From Rhynchopus euleeides (lineage: Eukaryota > Euglenozoa > Diplonemea > Diplonemida > Diplonemidae): a stretch of 64,000 bases of DNA. This document shows, in pieces, positions 43,666-54,569 of this stretch. The DNA lies in NCBI GenBank assembly GCA_963210315.1, contig OY723278.1, positions 372,001-436,000 of the forward strand, in the 5' to 3' direction. The position numbers and the translations under genes were made by a program. Position 1 is the stretch's first letter. The number at the start of each line of letters is the position of its first letter. Below the pieces are notes generated by a model that was given only the letters and a program-made list of their open reading frames with translations, did no database searches and had not been told where the DNA came from.

Positions 43666-45728
43666 TCACAGCCCGGTCATGTCCCACACCAACAGCTGGC
43701 CATCATGGCCTGCCGTGGCCACACGTGTGCCGTCGGGGGAGAAGCTGAGGCGGCGCACAGCTCCCGCGTGCCCCACAAGCTCGGCCACTGCCGCCCCGCC
43801 GCTGGTGCCCCACACCACCACCGGGCCCGCCCCGGCAGCGGCGACGAGGCGCCCGTCGGGCGAGTGCTGCACGTCGAACACGATCCCCGACCCGTGCTGC
43901 ACCCGCAGCCGCTCGTTGTTGCTGGGAGCGCTGCCGCCAGTGCCAGTGCCAGCACCAGCCCACAGCCCCACACGGACCGTCCCGTCGTCCATCCCGCGCG
44001 CAAGCTCGGCCCCGTCAGGCGAGAAGGACAGCCCCGTCACACGCGCCCCCACAGACACTACCGCCGCCTCCTGCTGCCCGTTGTCCACGGCGAACACACG
44101 CACCGCCTCTCCCGCCTCCGCGTGCACCGTCACTGCTGCCACACGTGCCGCTGCCCCAGATCCTGATCCAGAGCCAAGTGGCAAGAAGGCAACCTCACGC
44201 GAGTGCCTGTGGAGCACCAGCTCCGGACGCATCCCCGCAACGGCGTCGTGCACACGCGTCACCTCCTCCTCCACCCCGCCGGCCACGAGGTGAAGCCCGT
44301 CCGGCGAGAAGCGCACACGCCGCACAGGCGCTGCCGCCGCGTCCCCGTGCTCCAGCTCCAGCAGCACCGCCCCGGTCGTGGCGTTGCACAGCACAGCACG
44401 CCCACGGCGACACGCGCCCCGTCCGGCGAGAAGGCCACGTCGTGCCCGGCAAACCCACCGCACACGAGCGACCGCAGCTGCGCCCCGGTCGCTGCGCTGA
44501 AGACACGCACCTTCCCGTCGCTCCCGCCTGCCGCAACCTCCGACCCGTCCGCTGAGTGTGCCACGCTCAGCACGCTGCCGGTGTGCTGGATCCGCAGCAC
44601 GCACCGGTGAGATGTACCCGCTCCGCACACACTCGCAAACGTGTCCGGGATCTCGCAGCTTTGTGGCACAGACGTCTCGGGTGTGGGTGTCTCAGGTGTG
44701 GCCGTTGAAGGCGCAGATGTAGTAGGTAAAGGCGTCGCAGGGGAAGGTGTTGGTGGAGAAAGCGTGGAAGGAGAAGGTGTGGTTGGGACATAGTTCCACA
44801 GCAGGATGTCGGAACGGTAGTACATAGCAGTGATGAAGGCGTCTTGGTTGTGGAAGTATGATGCTGCGTACGTTTGTGCGTCTGGTTGCGTGTAGGACAC
44901 CAACAGGGTGCCAGTCTCCACCGTGTGAACCTGCACGCCACTGACCCCAGCGAGCAGCAGCTTCGTGGTGTCAGTGTTGAACGAGAGTGAGGAGATGGTA
45001 TTGTCACTCGGGAACTTGAGCTGTGTGGAGTAGTCGCTCATTTTGTAAATGTTCACCGTGTCGCTGGAAGTGTACGCCGCAGTCGCGAAGAGCAACCCAT
45101 CTCGTGACACGTCGAGGCCGAAGACATTCCCTGCGTGATGGGTCAGTGTCTTCAGAATGATCCCAGTCATTGCATCCCACACAATGACGTTTCGCCCCAC
45201 ACCACTGATGAGCCTTTTTCCATCAACGGCATACTTCAAGCTGTACACGCCTGTCGTGCCACCGCCAGTGAGGGACGACACCAAGGCACCAGTCACAGCA
45301 TCCCAGATGTAGACACTTCCGTCGATGTGCCCAGAAGCAACACGTGTCCCGTCTGGTGAGTATGCAACCTCATAGCATAAACCCTTCGTTGAGTTCGACC
45401 ACAGTTCCGTCCCGCTGCTCAACGAGACGACAGCAACCCCCGCAGTATTGGCACCCAGCACAACTGTGTCCCCATCGGGAGAGAAGTCAACGCTATTCCC
45501 ACGTGCATATGATGGCACTGTGAGTGCAGCACCTGTGCTCACAGTGTGCACCCGCAAACCACCGAAGGTCTCTGCCGCCGCAGACAACGTGTCGTCAGGA
45601 GAAACTGCGATCCGTCTGAGCTTTGACGGCCCGCTTGCCAGTGTGACGCTGCACTGGGGACCCGCACCAGCTGGGCATGCTGTGTGTGCACTGAAGCACA
45701 CACAGAGCAGCGCCGCTACGGCTACCAT
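43666..45728 (-). CDS. Secreted protein with two WD40 beta-propellers (frameshifted)
   Basis: The ATG at 45728 opens a hydrophobic signal peptide (MVAVAALLCVCFSA). Residues about 28-320 hold WD-type blades (SPDGTRVASGHIDGSVYIWD; VIVWDAMTG). A Pro/Thr/Ser mucin-like linker covers about 324-366. A second set of blades follows (SPDGTRVATAGHDGQLLVWD at the end). Both halves open with a similar short Cys motif (ACPAGAGPQC and VCGAGTSHRC). Near 44400-44404, at a GGG run, the frame shifts by one base; the C-terminal half continues in the next frame to TGA at 43668-43666, about 687 residues in all. A single-base sequencing or assembly error is as likely as real decay. WD40 domains are usually cytosolic, so a secreted pair is unusual. 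Confidence 0.82.
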
Positions 45729-46352
45729 GGCTGCGGTGTGTCCACGTGTGTCCTATCTGGAGGGTGGTGGTGTCAGCCCTCTGACTTCAAGAGGTGAAGG
45801 AAACGCTGTGCCTTCGGTGGGTGGGTGGGGTTGGGCGTGGGGGCACCCAGGCAGGCCAGCGCAATTCCATCGTGTATCCGGGGGGGGGACAGAAGTGCCG
45901 CGTTGCGCCCGAACCACACAGAGCGAGCTGGGCTGACGGCATCCTTATAAGGCAGCAGGGCCGAGAGGCCTGGCTGGACCCAGCACAAACGCCACCCTGC
46001 CGTGGCAGAGTCCCTGAGGCAAGTGAGCAATGTCGACGTGGAGCCCCCTTCTGATCAGACGCAGCTCTTGCGATATGTGCGAGCCATTCTGATGCGGGCG
46101 ACAGACGCAGCTCTTGCGACGCGACGCGAGGGTGAGATACCCCTCAGGACCGCCACCACCCCCAAGAAGCTGTGCGACAACCTGAGGAAGCAGAATCAGG
46201 TTTGCACCATGGGAGTCGTCAGCTAGCACGGCAGGGGGGGTTTGATCGTCGAGAGTGAATGAAAAAGTAAGTCTCCCAGCACCTTCTTGCAATGTTAGTC
46301 CTTTACCCACCAGGAAGCAGAATCAGGTTTGCACCATGGGGGTCATGCCTAG
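45729..46352. other. Spacer with repeat fragments
   Basis: Holds a 29-bp direct repeat beginning AGGAAGCAGAATCAGGTTTG at 46185-46213 and 46312-46340. A segment of about 65 bp (46240-46302, TGATCGTCGAGAGTGAATG...) recurs at 62331-62402. A short plus-strand frame (46002-46226) looks weakly coding but is unassigned. Confidence 0.55.
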
Positions 46353-46403
46353 CAGTGATGTTAGGATACGGTGGATGCGTATCCGTATCCGTATCCAAAT
46401 TTT

Positions 46404-46601
46404 CCAGAAAGCGCCCTATTACTTCACAGCTACAACCGCTCTGATGAATTTCCTTATGTTTGTTGCGTTGACTCTTCTACACACAAAACCCTGAACTGAT
46501 CACACCCTGGGCCTGATGAAGGGTGGGGTTAGTGTATAGAGCATGTTTGGTTGCAGCTGTGGTGGGTCGCTTTCCGCTCACGCGAGTGTGCTTAAAAATC
46601 A
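46404..46601. mobile_element. Fold-back element, second copy
   Basis: Matches 38187-38378 with scattered substitutions and the same end points (CCAGAAAG ... GTGCTTAA). The flanking sequences differ, so it moved as a unit. Confidence 0.75.
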
Positions 46602-46754
46602 ATAGGAAACGGTCAGGATACGGTCCATATACTTGGTGGTAGAGCACGTAGGGTACAGACGGGCTCACCACACGAAGGCCATCGCCAAGGCTGTCGCCAG
46701 GCGGTGACGGAATCTGGAACCAATGCTGCACCAACAAAGCTCGTGGTGGACGTG

Positions 46755-46948
46755 GCGGTCAGGGGACGGCCAAGGAGACCAATGGGAGGCGGAAGACGGT
46801 CATGTGTAGGTTCTGCAGGATTGAGTGCACGATGGCCTCCAACATGAACCTGCTGCATCCCCATCTGGGAGGGTCTGAAATCATACGTGGCTGTGCCGCC
46901 AAGGGGGATGAGGAGGAGGGTGCACACCCACACCCTGAAGGGATGTAG
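46755..46948 (+). pseudogene. BED-type zinc-finger remnant of a hAT transposase
   Basis: A short frame contains KTVMCRFCRIECTMASNMN followed by HPHLGG, resembling a BED finger (CxxC...H...H). It ends at TAG 46946-46948. The rest of the transposase is missing. Confidence 0.5.
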
Positions 46949-47159
46949 CAGAGCAACGTGCCCGCTCCACAACGAGCACATTGCCCAACGACAACGGCAG
47001 TAGCCCACACCCCTAGCACCAGCTTACCTGGGCTGGGCCCACTTGGTAGGCAGAGCGTATCCCGTATCCGTGTCCGTCTCCCGATTTTGAAAACCACCGT
47101 ATCCGACCGTATTTCTACATCACTGCCCTTAGGGGGGGGGGGGGGGGGGACAAACGGAG

Positions 47160-49500
47160 CACGGTGGCCTGGTCAGCTGACTGACCAGGTTTTGACCAGG
47201 TCCAAATCTGACCAGGTCATGACCAAATCTGACCTGGTCATGACCATGTCATACCTGGTCATGACCAGGTCATTTTCACCCATTTTAACCGGGGGGAACA
47301 TGTTGAGTGGCCAAGCAGGGGGAACAATTCGCATATTCCGGACTCTCTCCGGCCGTTGTGGAAAGTATGGGTCAAAAGGGTTCAACCATACCCCGAGTCG
47401 AGAAAGAAGTCGAAGCTTGAATCATGTTGGACACAAGGGGAAAATGGTCAAAATTGGCCCAAAATTACCAAAAAAAATGAGGCCCCCTGCCCAGGTTCCC
47501 TGCCCACCTGGACGCACTCAAGTGCCTCACACCGGGTCCCTCCCCCTGGTGGTATCCCAAAAAAGTGTCGAGGAGGTCTGCATCATCCCAGGCCACGCAG
47601 AAGGCGTCGAAGGGCCGCCAAGGGTGGTGTGGAGGAGAAGGACGCAGGGCCCAACACCCTGCTCTCCTTCGTCAAGCTTTACATTGAAAAGCGGAAGGGC
47701 GGCGGGCTGTTTCACAGCAGCCTCGCGGCGCTGTTTGAAAAGCCATCGCACCACCCACTGACAAGGAGTGGGGCAGGAAGCTGACACAGAGTGAAGAGGC
47801 CGACAAGAACAAGGCCAAGACACTGCCCGCAGTCTACTCCATGCGTGTCTCTGGCAACACGCGTCGGAGCGGCATGAAGCGCCTCACGAGCGCCGACAAG
47901 AACTCGTCCGAGTACGAGGTGCTGACGGAAGCGGGGTGCTCGGATGAGGTGCTGGGAACCGATATGAAGAGGCTACCCACCGCTCAGAGCGCGGTGGGCA
48001 GTACTTCTTCGAAGGCAGCTGATAAACAACTGATCCCGAACGACGGATCGGTCATGACTGTCACGGTCATGAGGGACCTGCCCTACAAGAGCGAGGTTCC
48101 GAATGGTCTGCACGCCCGAACGTTCATTGTGGCGGTGGGGGCAACACCACAGGCAACGCAGGGGCAGGGTGTCGTGACCATCGACATCCAGTTGGTGAAC
48201 GCGGTGATGAGGCAGGCGGTGGTGACAAAGAAGCCCGACCAGTGGGCGTGCCTCAACGTCGCCGTGAGTGACAACGACAAGGATGCTGACCCCGCTGGAC
48301 CCGCTGGACCCGAGCATCCCGATGCAAGCGAGGACGAGGAGGACGAGAGTCCCATCGGCAGTGCCGTAACGGTTGACCACATCTGATTGTGACACTTTTC
48401 AAAGGGGGTCTTCGCTACGGGGTGATCGTCAGTGCATTTTGGTGCCTTTCCTGTTGAATTGGCTGAAAACTGACGAAGATTGACGAAGGATAACGACTCA
48501 GCGAAGACCCCCAAAGAGTGTAAAAGAATGGAGAAGGGAGTACCCTGCCTTGAATGCCTCAGGACCCTCAGGATCCTCAGAACTGCCACCTATTTGCTCT
48601 CTCCGACGAAGCGTTCGAGAGGGAGAATGGGGAGAGGAAATTGCGGGCCAGGACAACATCTGCTCGTTTCCGGGAGAGGGACCTGATGGTGTTCGAGCTG
48701 GCAACCTATGCCCCCGCGCCAGTTTCGGCAACGACCCCGCAAGAATCTTCGTGTACCCTCTTGCAATACAATGTCATATCGTTGTGCGGGAAGTGCATGA
48801 CAGCGGGTCCAGTATGGATGAAAAACTTCGATTCGTTTCGGCACCGTCTCAGGACTCTCGGTAGCAGTCGGGTAACCCCTGTCGGCCCGATCGATTCGCT
48901 CGGCAAGTGTTCCGATGGCTGGTTACTGACTGGCGATGCTGCCTGCAACACGCGGTGGTCTCCGTATTTGCCTCTGCGACAAGCAGCCGCCAATCCACAC
49001 CCAGGATGCGAAGGACGGCGTGTTAGGCAAGGCAGCACTGGCCTGTGAAGCCGACGACGACAACGAAGATCCCGAAGAAGAGGAAGAAGGAGAAGAATGT
49101 GAAGAAGCGGAAGAAGGCAGAAAGCTGCTGATCATGAAGTTTCGTCGCCGACCCCACCCTCCCCTCCCCCGCCACCCCCCTGCACTGCAGCATATTTTAT
49201 TGGTAATTTTGGGCCAATTTTGACCATTTTTCCCTTGTGTCCAACATGATTCAAGCTTCGACTTCTTTCTCGACTCGGGGTATGGTTGAACCCTTTTGAC
49301 CCATACTTTCCACAACGGCCGGAGAGAGTCCGGAATATGCGAATTGTTCCCCCTGCTTGGCCACTCAACATGTTCCCCCCGGTTAAAATAGGTGAAAATG
49401 ACCTGGTCATGACCAGGTCATACCTGGTCAATGACCAGGTATGACCTGGTCAAGATTTGACCAGGTTTTGACCTGGTCAGGGTCTGACCAGGCCACCGTG
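47160..49500 (+). mobile_element. Long-TIR element with GGTCATGACC subterminal repeats
   Basis: The ends CACGGTGGCCTGGTCAG are inverted at 47160 and 49500. Next come arrays of GACCTGGTCATGACC-type palindromes, then about 190 bp (47283-47475 and 49195-49388) repeated inversely with high identity. CAC-starting tips, many subterminal repeats and a possible 2-bp AG duplication would fit a CACTA/EnSpm element, but no CACTA transposase is seen. Confidence 0.7.
47533..48386 (+). CDS. Unrecognised element-encoded protein, probably frameshifted
   Basis: The clear part is 47841-48386 (181 aa from MRVSGNTRRSGMK). Its frame is open upstream to about 47735 (DKEWGRKLTQSEEADKNKAK...), where coding character passes to another frame (NTLLSFVKLYIEKRKGGG...SLAALFEK). 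One frameshift near 47740-47770 would join them. The C-terminal half includes MTVTVMRDLPYKSEVPNGL and ends in a very acidic tail. I recognise no family. Location between long TIRs suggests it serves the element. Confidence 0.5.
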
Positions 49501-50155
49501 AGGGTGGAACCAGGCTCCTGGAGAGGAAAGGCAGGAAAGGCGATTTCACTATGCCTTCGGAAGTGACACCCCACAAGGGCACACGAAGGGCGCACAATCC
49601 GCATTACACGCGATGCGTGCATGCCTAAAAACACTCTCCAGGGCTTGATGACCCAAACATCTCATTGCCCGGAGGAACGATTCCCACGGTTAGAGAGGTG
49701 TCGCTTCCAGGCTTGCTCCGTATTCTTCGAAGAATAGCCGAAACCCCGGAAAAATGCAATACTACATTCGAAGGATTTCTACCTTGGATTTCGGACCCAG
49801 CAGCCCTGTGCAAGTCCCACAACCTCACGCAGTGCACTGCCGTGGAAAATTCTATCACAAATCACACATGGGCGCTCGTTTTGGCTCCGTCACGGCTGTC
49901 GCAACCGGAACCGCATGGTGAACCTCGCTCGAGACCACGTCGGATGTTAGGTCACTGGTGGTGGTCAACATTCCACAAAACCCAACTGTCGGTTGATTCA
50001 CTCATGATGGGTGCTGTGTCATGGCTCCACAGCTCTTCATGCAGTGCAGATACACGCCCTCGCGCACTCTGTGCAACTCAATAGCACACCCGATCAGCGC
50101 GACGTACATTTGCCGTGTTGCGGCTGGAGTGACTGACGATTCTGCTACTTCCACA
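49501..50155. other. Spacer downstream of the 7TM gene
   Basis: Nothing supported. A plus-strand frame at 49665-50084 has no domain. Confidence 0.45.
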
Positions 50156-52627
50156 TCAACGAAGATGGAGTGCACGTCCTTCACCCAGAGGCGGTGCCGA
50201 GGGTGGTGCAGGTCTGCCGACTACACTTAGTAGCATCCCTTGCATCAAGCTCTGTTGAAGCTCAGGAACTGGCTTTGTGGGGCTTGGTTTGTGGCGGCGC
50301 CACCAGCGCTGTGTGCGGCGGACCAGCTCATCCTGCACCCATTCAGGCTGGAGGTCGAAGAGGAAGAAAGGCCCCGACACGACGATGAACACGACTGTCA
50401 TCCACACGCTGTTGTCGTCCACCATCTGGAAGGTGGCATGGACGTACGCCACCCCCACCACACACACAGCACACACAGCGCTGTACCCACACACCACAGG
50501 CAGCGCCGCCACAGCATGGGGCACCTCACCCAGCGGCACACCCGACGCCAGCAGCACTGCGGAGAAGGGGTGCGACGAGGGGGCCAGGCACGGCATCCAC
50601 AGGGGGGGCTCCTCGGCGAACAGGGCACTCCTGGTTGAAGGGGGCACGAGGCACACATCTATGCCCCAGGCCTGCAGGAAGGCACACGCGGTGCGTGCTG
50701 GTGCATCGCGCATGAGGACTCGGGCGCCCGCCAAAGCCGCCTCCTCCAGGCTGACCCCGAAGCCCAGGTCGCGCCGCGTGCACTGCTGCAGCCGGTACAG
50801 CAGCCAGGGCTCTGCCCTCTCTGCGAGATCGGCCATCACTGCAGGCCGGTGCAGCACACCGGAGTGGCGTGCCAAGGCGGGGAGCCTGGGGGTGTGCATG
50901 ACTGCCAGCAGCACCAAGCTGGCAGCGGCAGAGCGTGCCTTCCGCAGCAGCGTGTGCAGCACAGCGGAGGGGGCTTCGGGGAGATATTTTGCGAGATGTT
51001 TGAATGCGAACCTGCCTTCGGAGTTGACGAGCATATCGGGGTACAGATCTTGGCTGCGCAGCAGCTCCGCTGTGCGTGCCGCATCGCCGTCGCGCACTGC
51101 GAGAAACAGACTCGTCTCCGCATCCCAGGCACCCCGGGGGTGGGTGAGTGGGGGCAGCGCTGATGGGTCGGCACACACCTCCACAACAGACCCGCTCTCG
51201 AGGGTGAGGGTGTGCAGCGGCGTGTCTGCAGGGCCACGGAGGCGCACGCCGCCCGACGACAGGTGCACGCGCCACACCGTCCCGCCGCCCCTGCTTCCCC
51301 CCGATGCTGCAGACAGCACCTCGCGCAGGGCCCGGCGCCGCAGACCCCCCAGGGAGGCGCTCTCCGCAACGCACACCACCGCGACGTCACCCGTGGGGAG
51401 GCGCAGCGACAGCGGCATCCCGTCACCCGCATCCCCCCCGTCTGCAGCTTCACACCCCTCCTCCTCATCCTCCAACTCGTCATCATCGCTTTCCTCCCCG
51501 CAACTCTCGCTCCCCGCCTCGCTGCTGCTGGAGGCGGCTAACATCTCCAAGGCGTCCGCATCAGCCTCTGGCATGTCAGGGGTGCGCCCCTCCCACGACG
51601 GCATCCCTCTGGCAGATATGAAGACGAACGAAACGAACCCAGGTGCGAAAACGCTCCAAAGCCTGAACCAATAGGGGTTGCCGAGGGGGAGCCAGTAGGA
51701 GGTGAGCGGGGTGTGCGTGGGGGTTGTTCCGAAGTACACCGCGGTCAGGACGGCGAAGGAGCCTGGCCCGAGCAGGAGGAAGCAACGCCGCCCGGCGGCG
51801 GTGTCGACGGCGGGAATGCCGAAGAGCTTCCACCACACTGGCCACGCGATGCAGTATATCGCAGCGGAGCTGATGGCAAAGCCCCACTCCCCTGTGGCGA
51901 GGATGCGCTGTGCTGCAGCTAGTGCCCCTGGGAGTGGCGTGAGGGTGAAGAGGAGGAACCCCATCAAAAAAAAGAGCGGTATCAGGACAAGATATTGGAA
52001 AAGACAGCTACCCAGACTGTCCTCATCCATCACAAGGAAGTGACATCCCATCACGGTGCTGAGGCTGAAATAGGTCCGCACAGCCACCCACGTGCAGGGA
52101 GATAGGATTGCCACATCCCAGCCTGACGCCTCGATGTCGGGACGGTAAGCATAGCAGATCATCAGCAGCACGCAGCAGGTCGAGGCGAGGGAGGAGGACA
52201 CCGCCACGATGTGGCGGACATACTGGGGTGGGTCTTTGAACCAGGTGACCATCAGACAGCACGCAGAGGCTGCAGCGGGGACAGGGTATATCAGCCCTCC
52301 GACAATGCGCAAGTAGTCAGGCACAGGGCGGGTATCGACATGGGGACATTCGGGAATCACGTCAGTCCCGTTGTCCCCGGGCAGCGGCATGGCGTCAGCT
52401 CCCGTGCCCTCCTCAGTGCGGTTCTTCCAGGTGCAGCGCAGGGTGTTGTTGGGGTGGTGCCATGCGGGTGAGGCGCAGCTGGAGAGCCAGTCGCACATCT
52501 CGACAGGCTCCGCATCTGGGTGAGACGCGATGTAGTGGGGGGCTCCCGAGTTGAAGCTCACCGTGATGACAACAGGGAGGGTGACAGCCAGCAGGTGGCA
52601 GAGCGCAATGGTGCCCCGCAACAACAT
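50156..52627 (-). CDS. 7TM receptor-like protein with ubiquitin-like and ankyrin-like cytosolic region (823 aa)
   Basis: I choose the ATG at 52627 (MLLRGTIALCHLLAVTLPVV), which begins a signal peptide. The frame runs upstream to 52939, but that is repeat DNA. Residues 25-104 form a short ectodomain with four Cys (45, 51, 65, 94) and N-glycosylation sites (NNT, NRT, NGT). Seven hydrophobic helices follow at about 107-130, 138-161, 172-200, 208-232, 249-270, 283-300 and 324-340. A very acidic stretch (370-402) leads to a ubiquitin-like fold, about 404-487 (MPLSLRLPTGD...ESGSVVEVCAD). An ankyrin-like helical region follows (about 503-610, ETSLFLAVRDGDAARTAELL). Two more hydrophobic helices (703-730, 741-757) and a basic tail end it. 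The topology resembles a GPCR with a large cytosolic module. I know no family with this domain set, and the domain calls rest on pattern only. Confidence 0.75.
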   Translation of the reverse strand: MLLRGTIALCHLLAVTLPVVITVSFNSGAPHYIASHPDAEPVEMCDWLSSCASPAWHHPNNTLRCTWKNRTEEGTGADAMPLPGDNGTDVIPECPHVDTRPVPDYLRIVGGLIYPVPAAASACCLMVTWFKDPPQYVRHIVAVSSSLASTCCVLLMICYAYRPDIEASGWDVAILSPCTWVAVRTYFSLSTVMGCHFLVMDEDSLGSCLFQYLVLIPLFFLMGFLLFTLTPLPGALAAAQRILATGEWGFAISSAAIYCIAWPVWWKLFGIPAVDTAAGRRCFLLLGPGSFAVLTAVYFGTTPTHTPLTSYWLPLGNPYWFRLWSVFAPGFVSFVFISARGMPSWEGRTPDMPEADADALEMLAASSSSEAGSESCGEESDDDELEDEEEGCEAADGGDAGDGMPLSLRLPTGDVAVVCVAESASLGGLRRRALREVLSAASGGSRGGGTVWRVHLSSGGVRLRGPADTPLHTLTLESGSVVEVCADPSALPPLTHPRGAWDAETSLFLAVRDGDAARTAELLRSQDLYPDMLVNSEGRFAFKHLAKYLPEAPSAVLHTLLRKARSAAASLVLLAVMHTPRLPALARHSGVLHRPAVMADLAERAEPWLLYRLQQCTRRDLGFGVSLEEAALAGARVLMRDAPARTACAFLQAWGIDVCLVPPSTRSALFAEEPPLWMPCLAPSSHPFSAVLLASGVPLGEVPHAVAALPVVCGYSAVCAVCVVGVAYVHATFQMVDDNSVWMTVVFIVVSGPFFLFDLQPEWVQDELVRRTQRWWRRHKPSPTKPVPELQQSLMQGMLLSVVGRPAPPSAPPLGEGRALHLR

Positions 52628-53245
52628 GGTGTCGGGCTGCCTGCGGGCCTGACAGGTGGGGGAGGGTGTGGGGGTGTTGCACTGTGCGAGAAACAGGACA
52701 ACACGGATGAGTGGATGGTGACCCGAGCAAGGCAGCGGGGCAAGGAGAGATACGGGTCGTGGGGGGGGGGTTGATTGTCGAGAGTGAATGGGGGGGGGGG
52801 GGGGGTCTTCGCCGCCACGGTGGGATCTTGTAAATTTTACATGTATAACTACAAGTATAATACATGTATTATACATGTAAAATACTTGCATGTCAACTAT
52901 TATACATGTATAATACATGTATATGCCTGAAATATACATGTAAAATACATGTATATCAAGTAAAAATACAAGTATAATACTTGCATGTCAACTATTATAC
53001 ATGTATTTTTACTTGATATACATGTATTTTACATGTATATTTCAGGCATTTACATGTATTTTACATGTATAATACTTGTCATGCAAGTATTATACATGTA
53101 AAATACTTGCATGACAAGTAAAATACATGTATAATACTTGCATGACAAGTAAAATACATGTATTTTACTTGCATGCAAGTATTTTACTTGTCATGCAAGT
53201 ATTTTACATGTATTTTACTTGTCATGCAAGTATTTTACATGTATA

Positions 53246-53728
53246 CCGTAAACAGAATAAATCTGAACCGTAAAAAAGGTCCAATCCACCTCCAGACCCC
53301 CCCCGAGGTCCAGAATTTGTCCGGTCCAGACCAGTTTGGGGGACTTGGCGATACATGGCGATTTCTCACACGGTGGACCCCCACCCCCTGGAGCGGGGGT
53401 ATGGGGCGGGGTCAGAGCGACCCCCGCTATTGGGGGTCTGGACCCCCGATATCGGGAGTCTGCACTGCCTATTATTGGTGCCCATACGACCCCCGATAGT
53501 GGGGTTCAGACCCCCACTCGTGGGGGTCCAGATCAGTGGGGAAGTCCCGTTCACGCTTGTGAACGCTTCCCGCGGGAGCAGAAACCCGGTGATCTTGGGG
53601 GGGAACAGCAAACCACTCTGGACCGGAAAAAAGGTCCAATCGGTTTGGACCCCCGGGGTCCAGAATTTTTACGGTCCAGCATTATTACGTCCAGGACTTC
53701 TTACGGTCCAGATTTATTCTGTTTACGG
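53246..53728. mobile_element. MITE family A, copy 1 (483 bp)
   Basis: TIR CCGTAAACAGAATAAATCTG at both ends, TA on both sides. The interior holds many short inverted repeats of the GACCCCC...GGGGGTC type. A second, inverted copy lies at 58830-59297. Confidence 0.88.
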
Positions 53729-53802
53729 TAATACTTGCATGACAAGTATTATACATGTAAAATACATGTAAATGCCTGAAATATACATGTAAAATACATG
53801 TA

Positions 53803-54500
53803 CCGTCACTCAAGTAATGTTGGTGGGGTAATAACCCACCAACTTCTTCCAGAACCCCCAAATCCACCAAATTAGTACCCCACCAACAAATCTACCCCAC
53901 CAATTTATTACCCCAATGCGCATCGCTGACTACCGTTTTCGTGGCGAACGCCTAAGGGGCCCGGCTGATGGCTACGTTTTCCAGAAAATGCATACGGCGT
54001 ACGCGTGGGCGTACGGCGCCTGCAAACGGCAGTCTATGTAGTACAAGAGACGGCCATGTCCGCACACCAAATCGGTCGTCAACCTCAGCAGCCTTCGAGC
54101 CTTCGAGTAGGTAATCGTACCTTTTGCACTTGTGCGCGAAGGAACCGTCTGTGAAAGGCAAGAGCAAAGGCCAGGGCTCAGCCTACTGGGTGGCCTACTG
54201 TGTGCTGAGAGACCTGGAATACCAGCCGTACGCAATTTCTGCGTACGCGTGCGCAGCGCGGTTTCAGAAAGTGCGGACGGCGTACGCACATGCGTACGCG
54301 CAGTCGGGGTGGGTGGGAAGGGGGCTCCAAATCCCAGGTGCCAGAAAAAATCGCCAAGTACAATGCGCCCCAGGGGTAATTATGTTGGTGGGGTAATAAC
54401 CCACCAACTTTTTTCAGAGCCCCAAATCCACCAAATTAGTACCCCACCAACATATTTACCCCACCAATATATTACCCCACCAACAAAACTTGAGTGACGG
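53803..54500. mobile_element. MITE family E (698 bp)
   Basis: TIR CCGTCACTCAAGT at both ends, TA on both sides (53801-53802, 54501-54502). The left and right ends also share GTTGGTGGGGTAATAACCCA blocks. Removing it and one TA recreates ACATGTATATCAAG, which exists uninterrupted at 52949 on. Confidence 0.88.
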
Positions 54501-54569
54501 TATATCAAGTAAAAATACATGTATAATAGTTGACATGCAAGTATTATACTTGTATTTTTACTTGATATA

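Larger units (their letters stand above)
46353..47125 (+). mobile_element. Decayed, non-autonomous hAT-like element
   Basis: The ends share CAGTGATGT and internal GGATACGGTGG / CGTATCCGTATCC repeats in inverse orientation. It contains a nested copy of the fold-back element and a zinc-finger remnant. No exact 8-bp target duplication is seen. Confidence 0.6.

Noticed and set aside
52628..52939. N-terminal extension of the 7TM protein to 927 residues
   Set aside because: The extra codons come from the TACATGTA repeat element and its TIR; the signal peptide starts at 52627.
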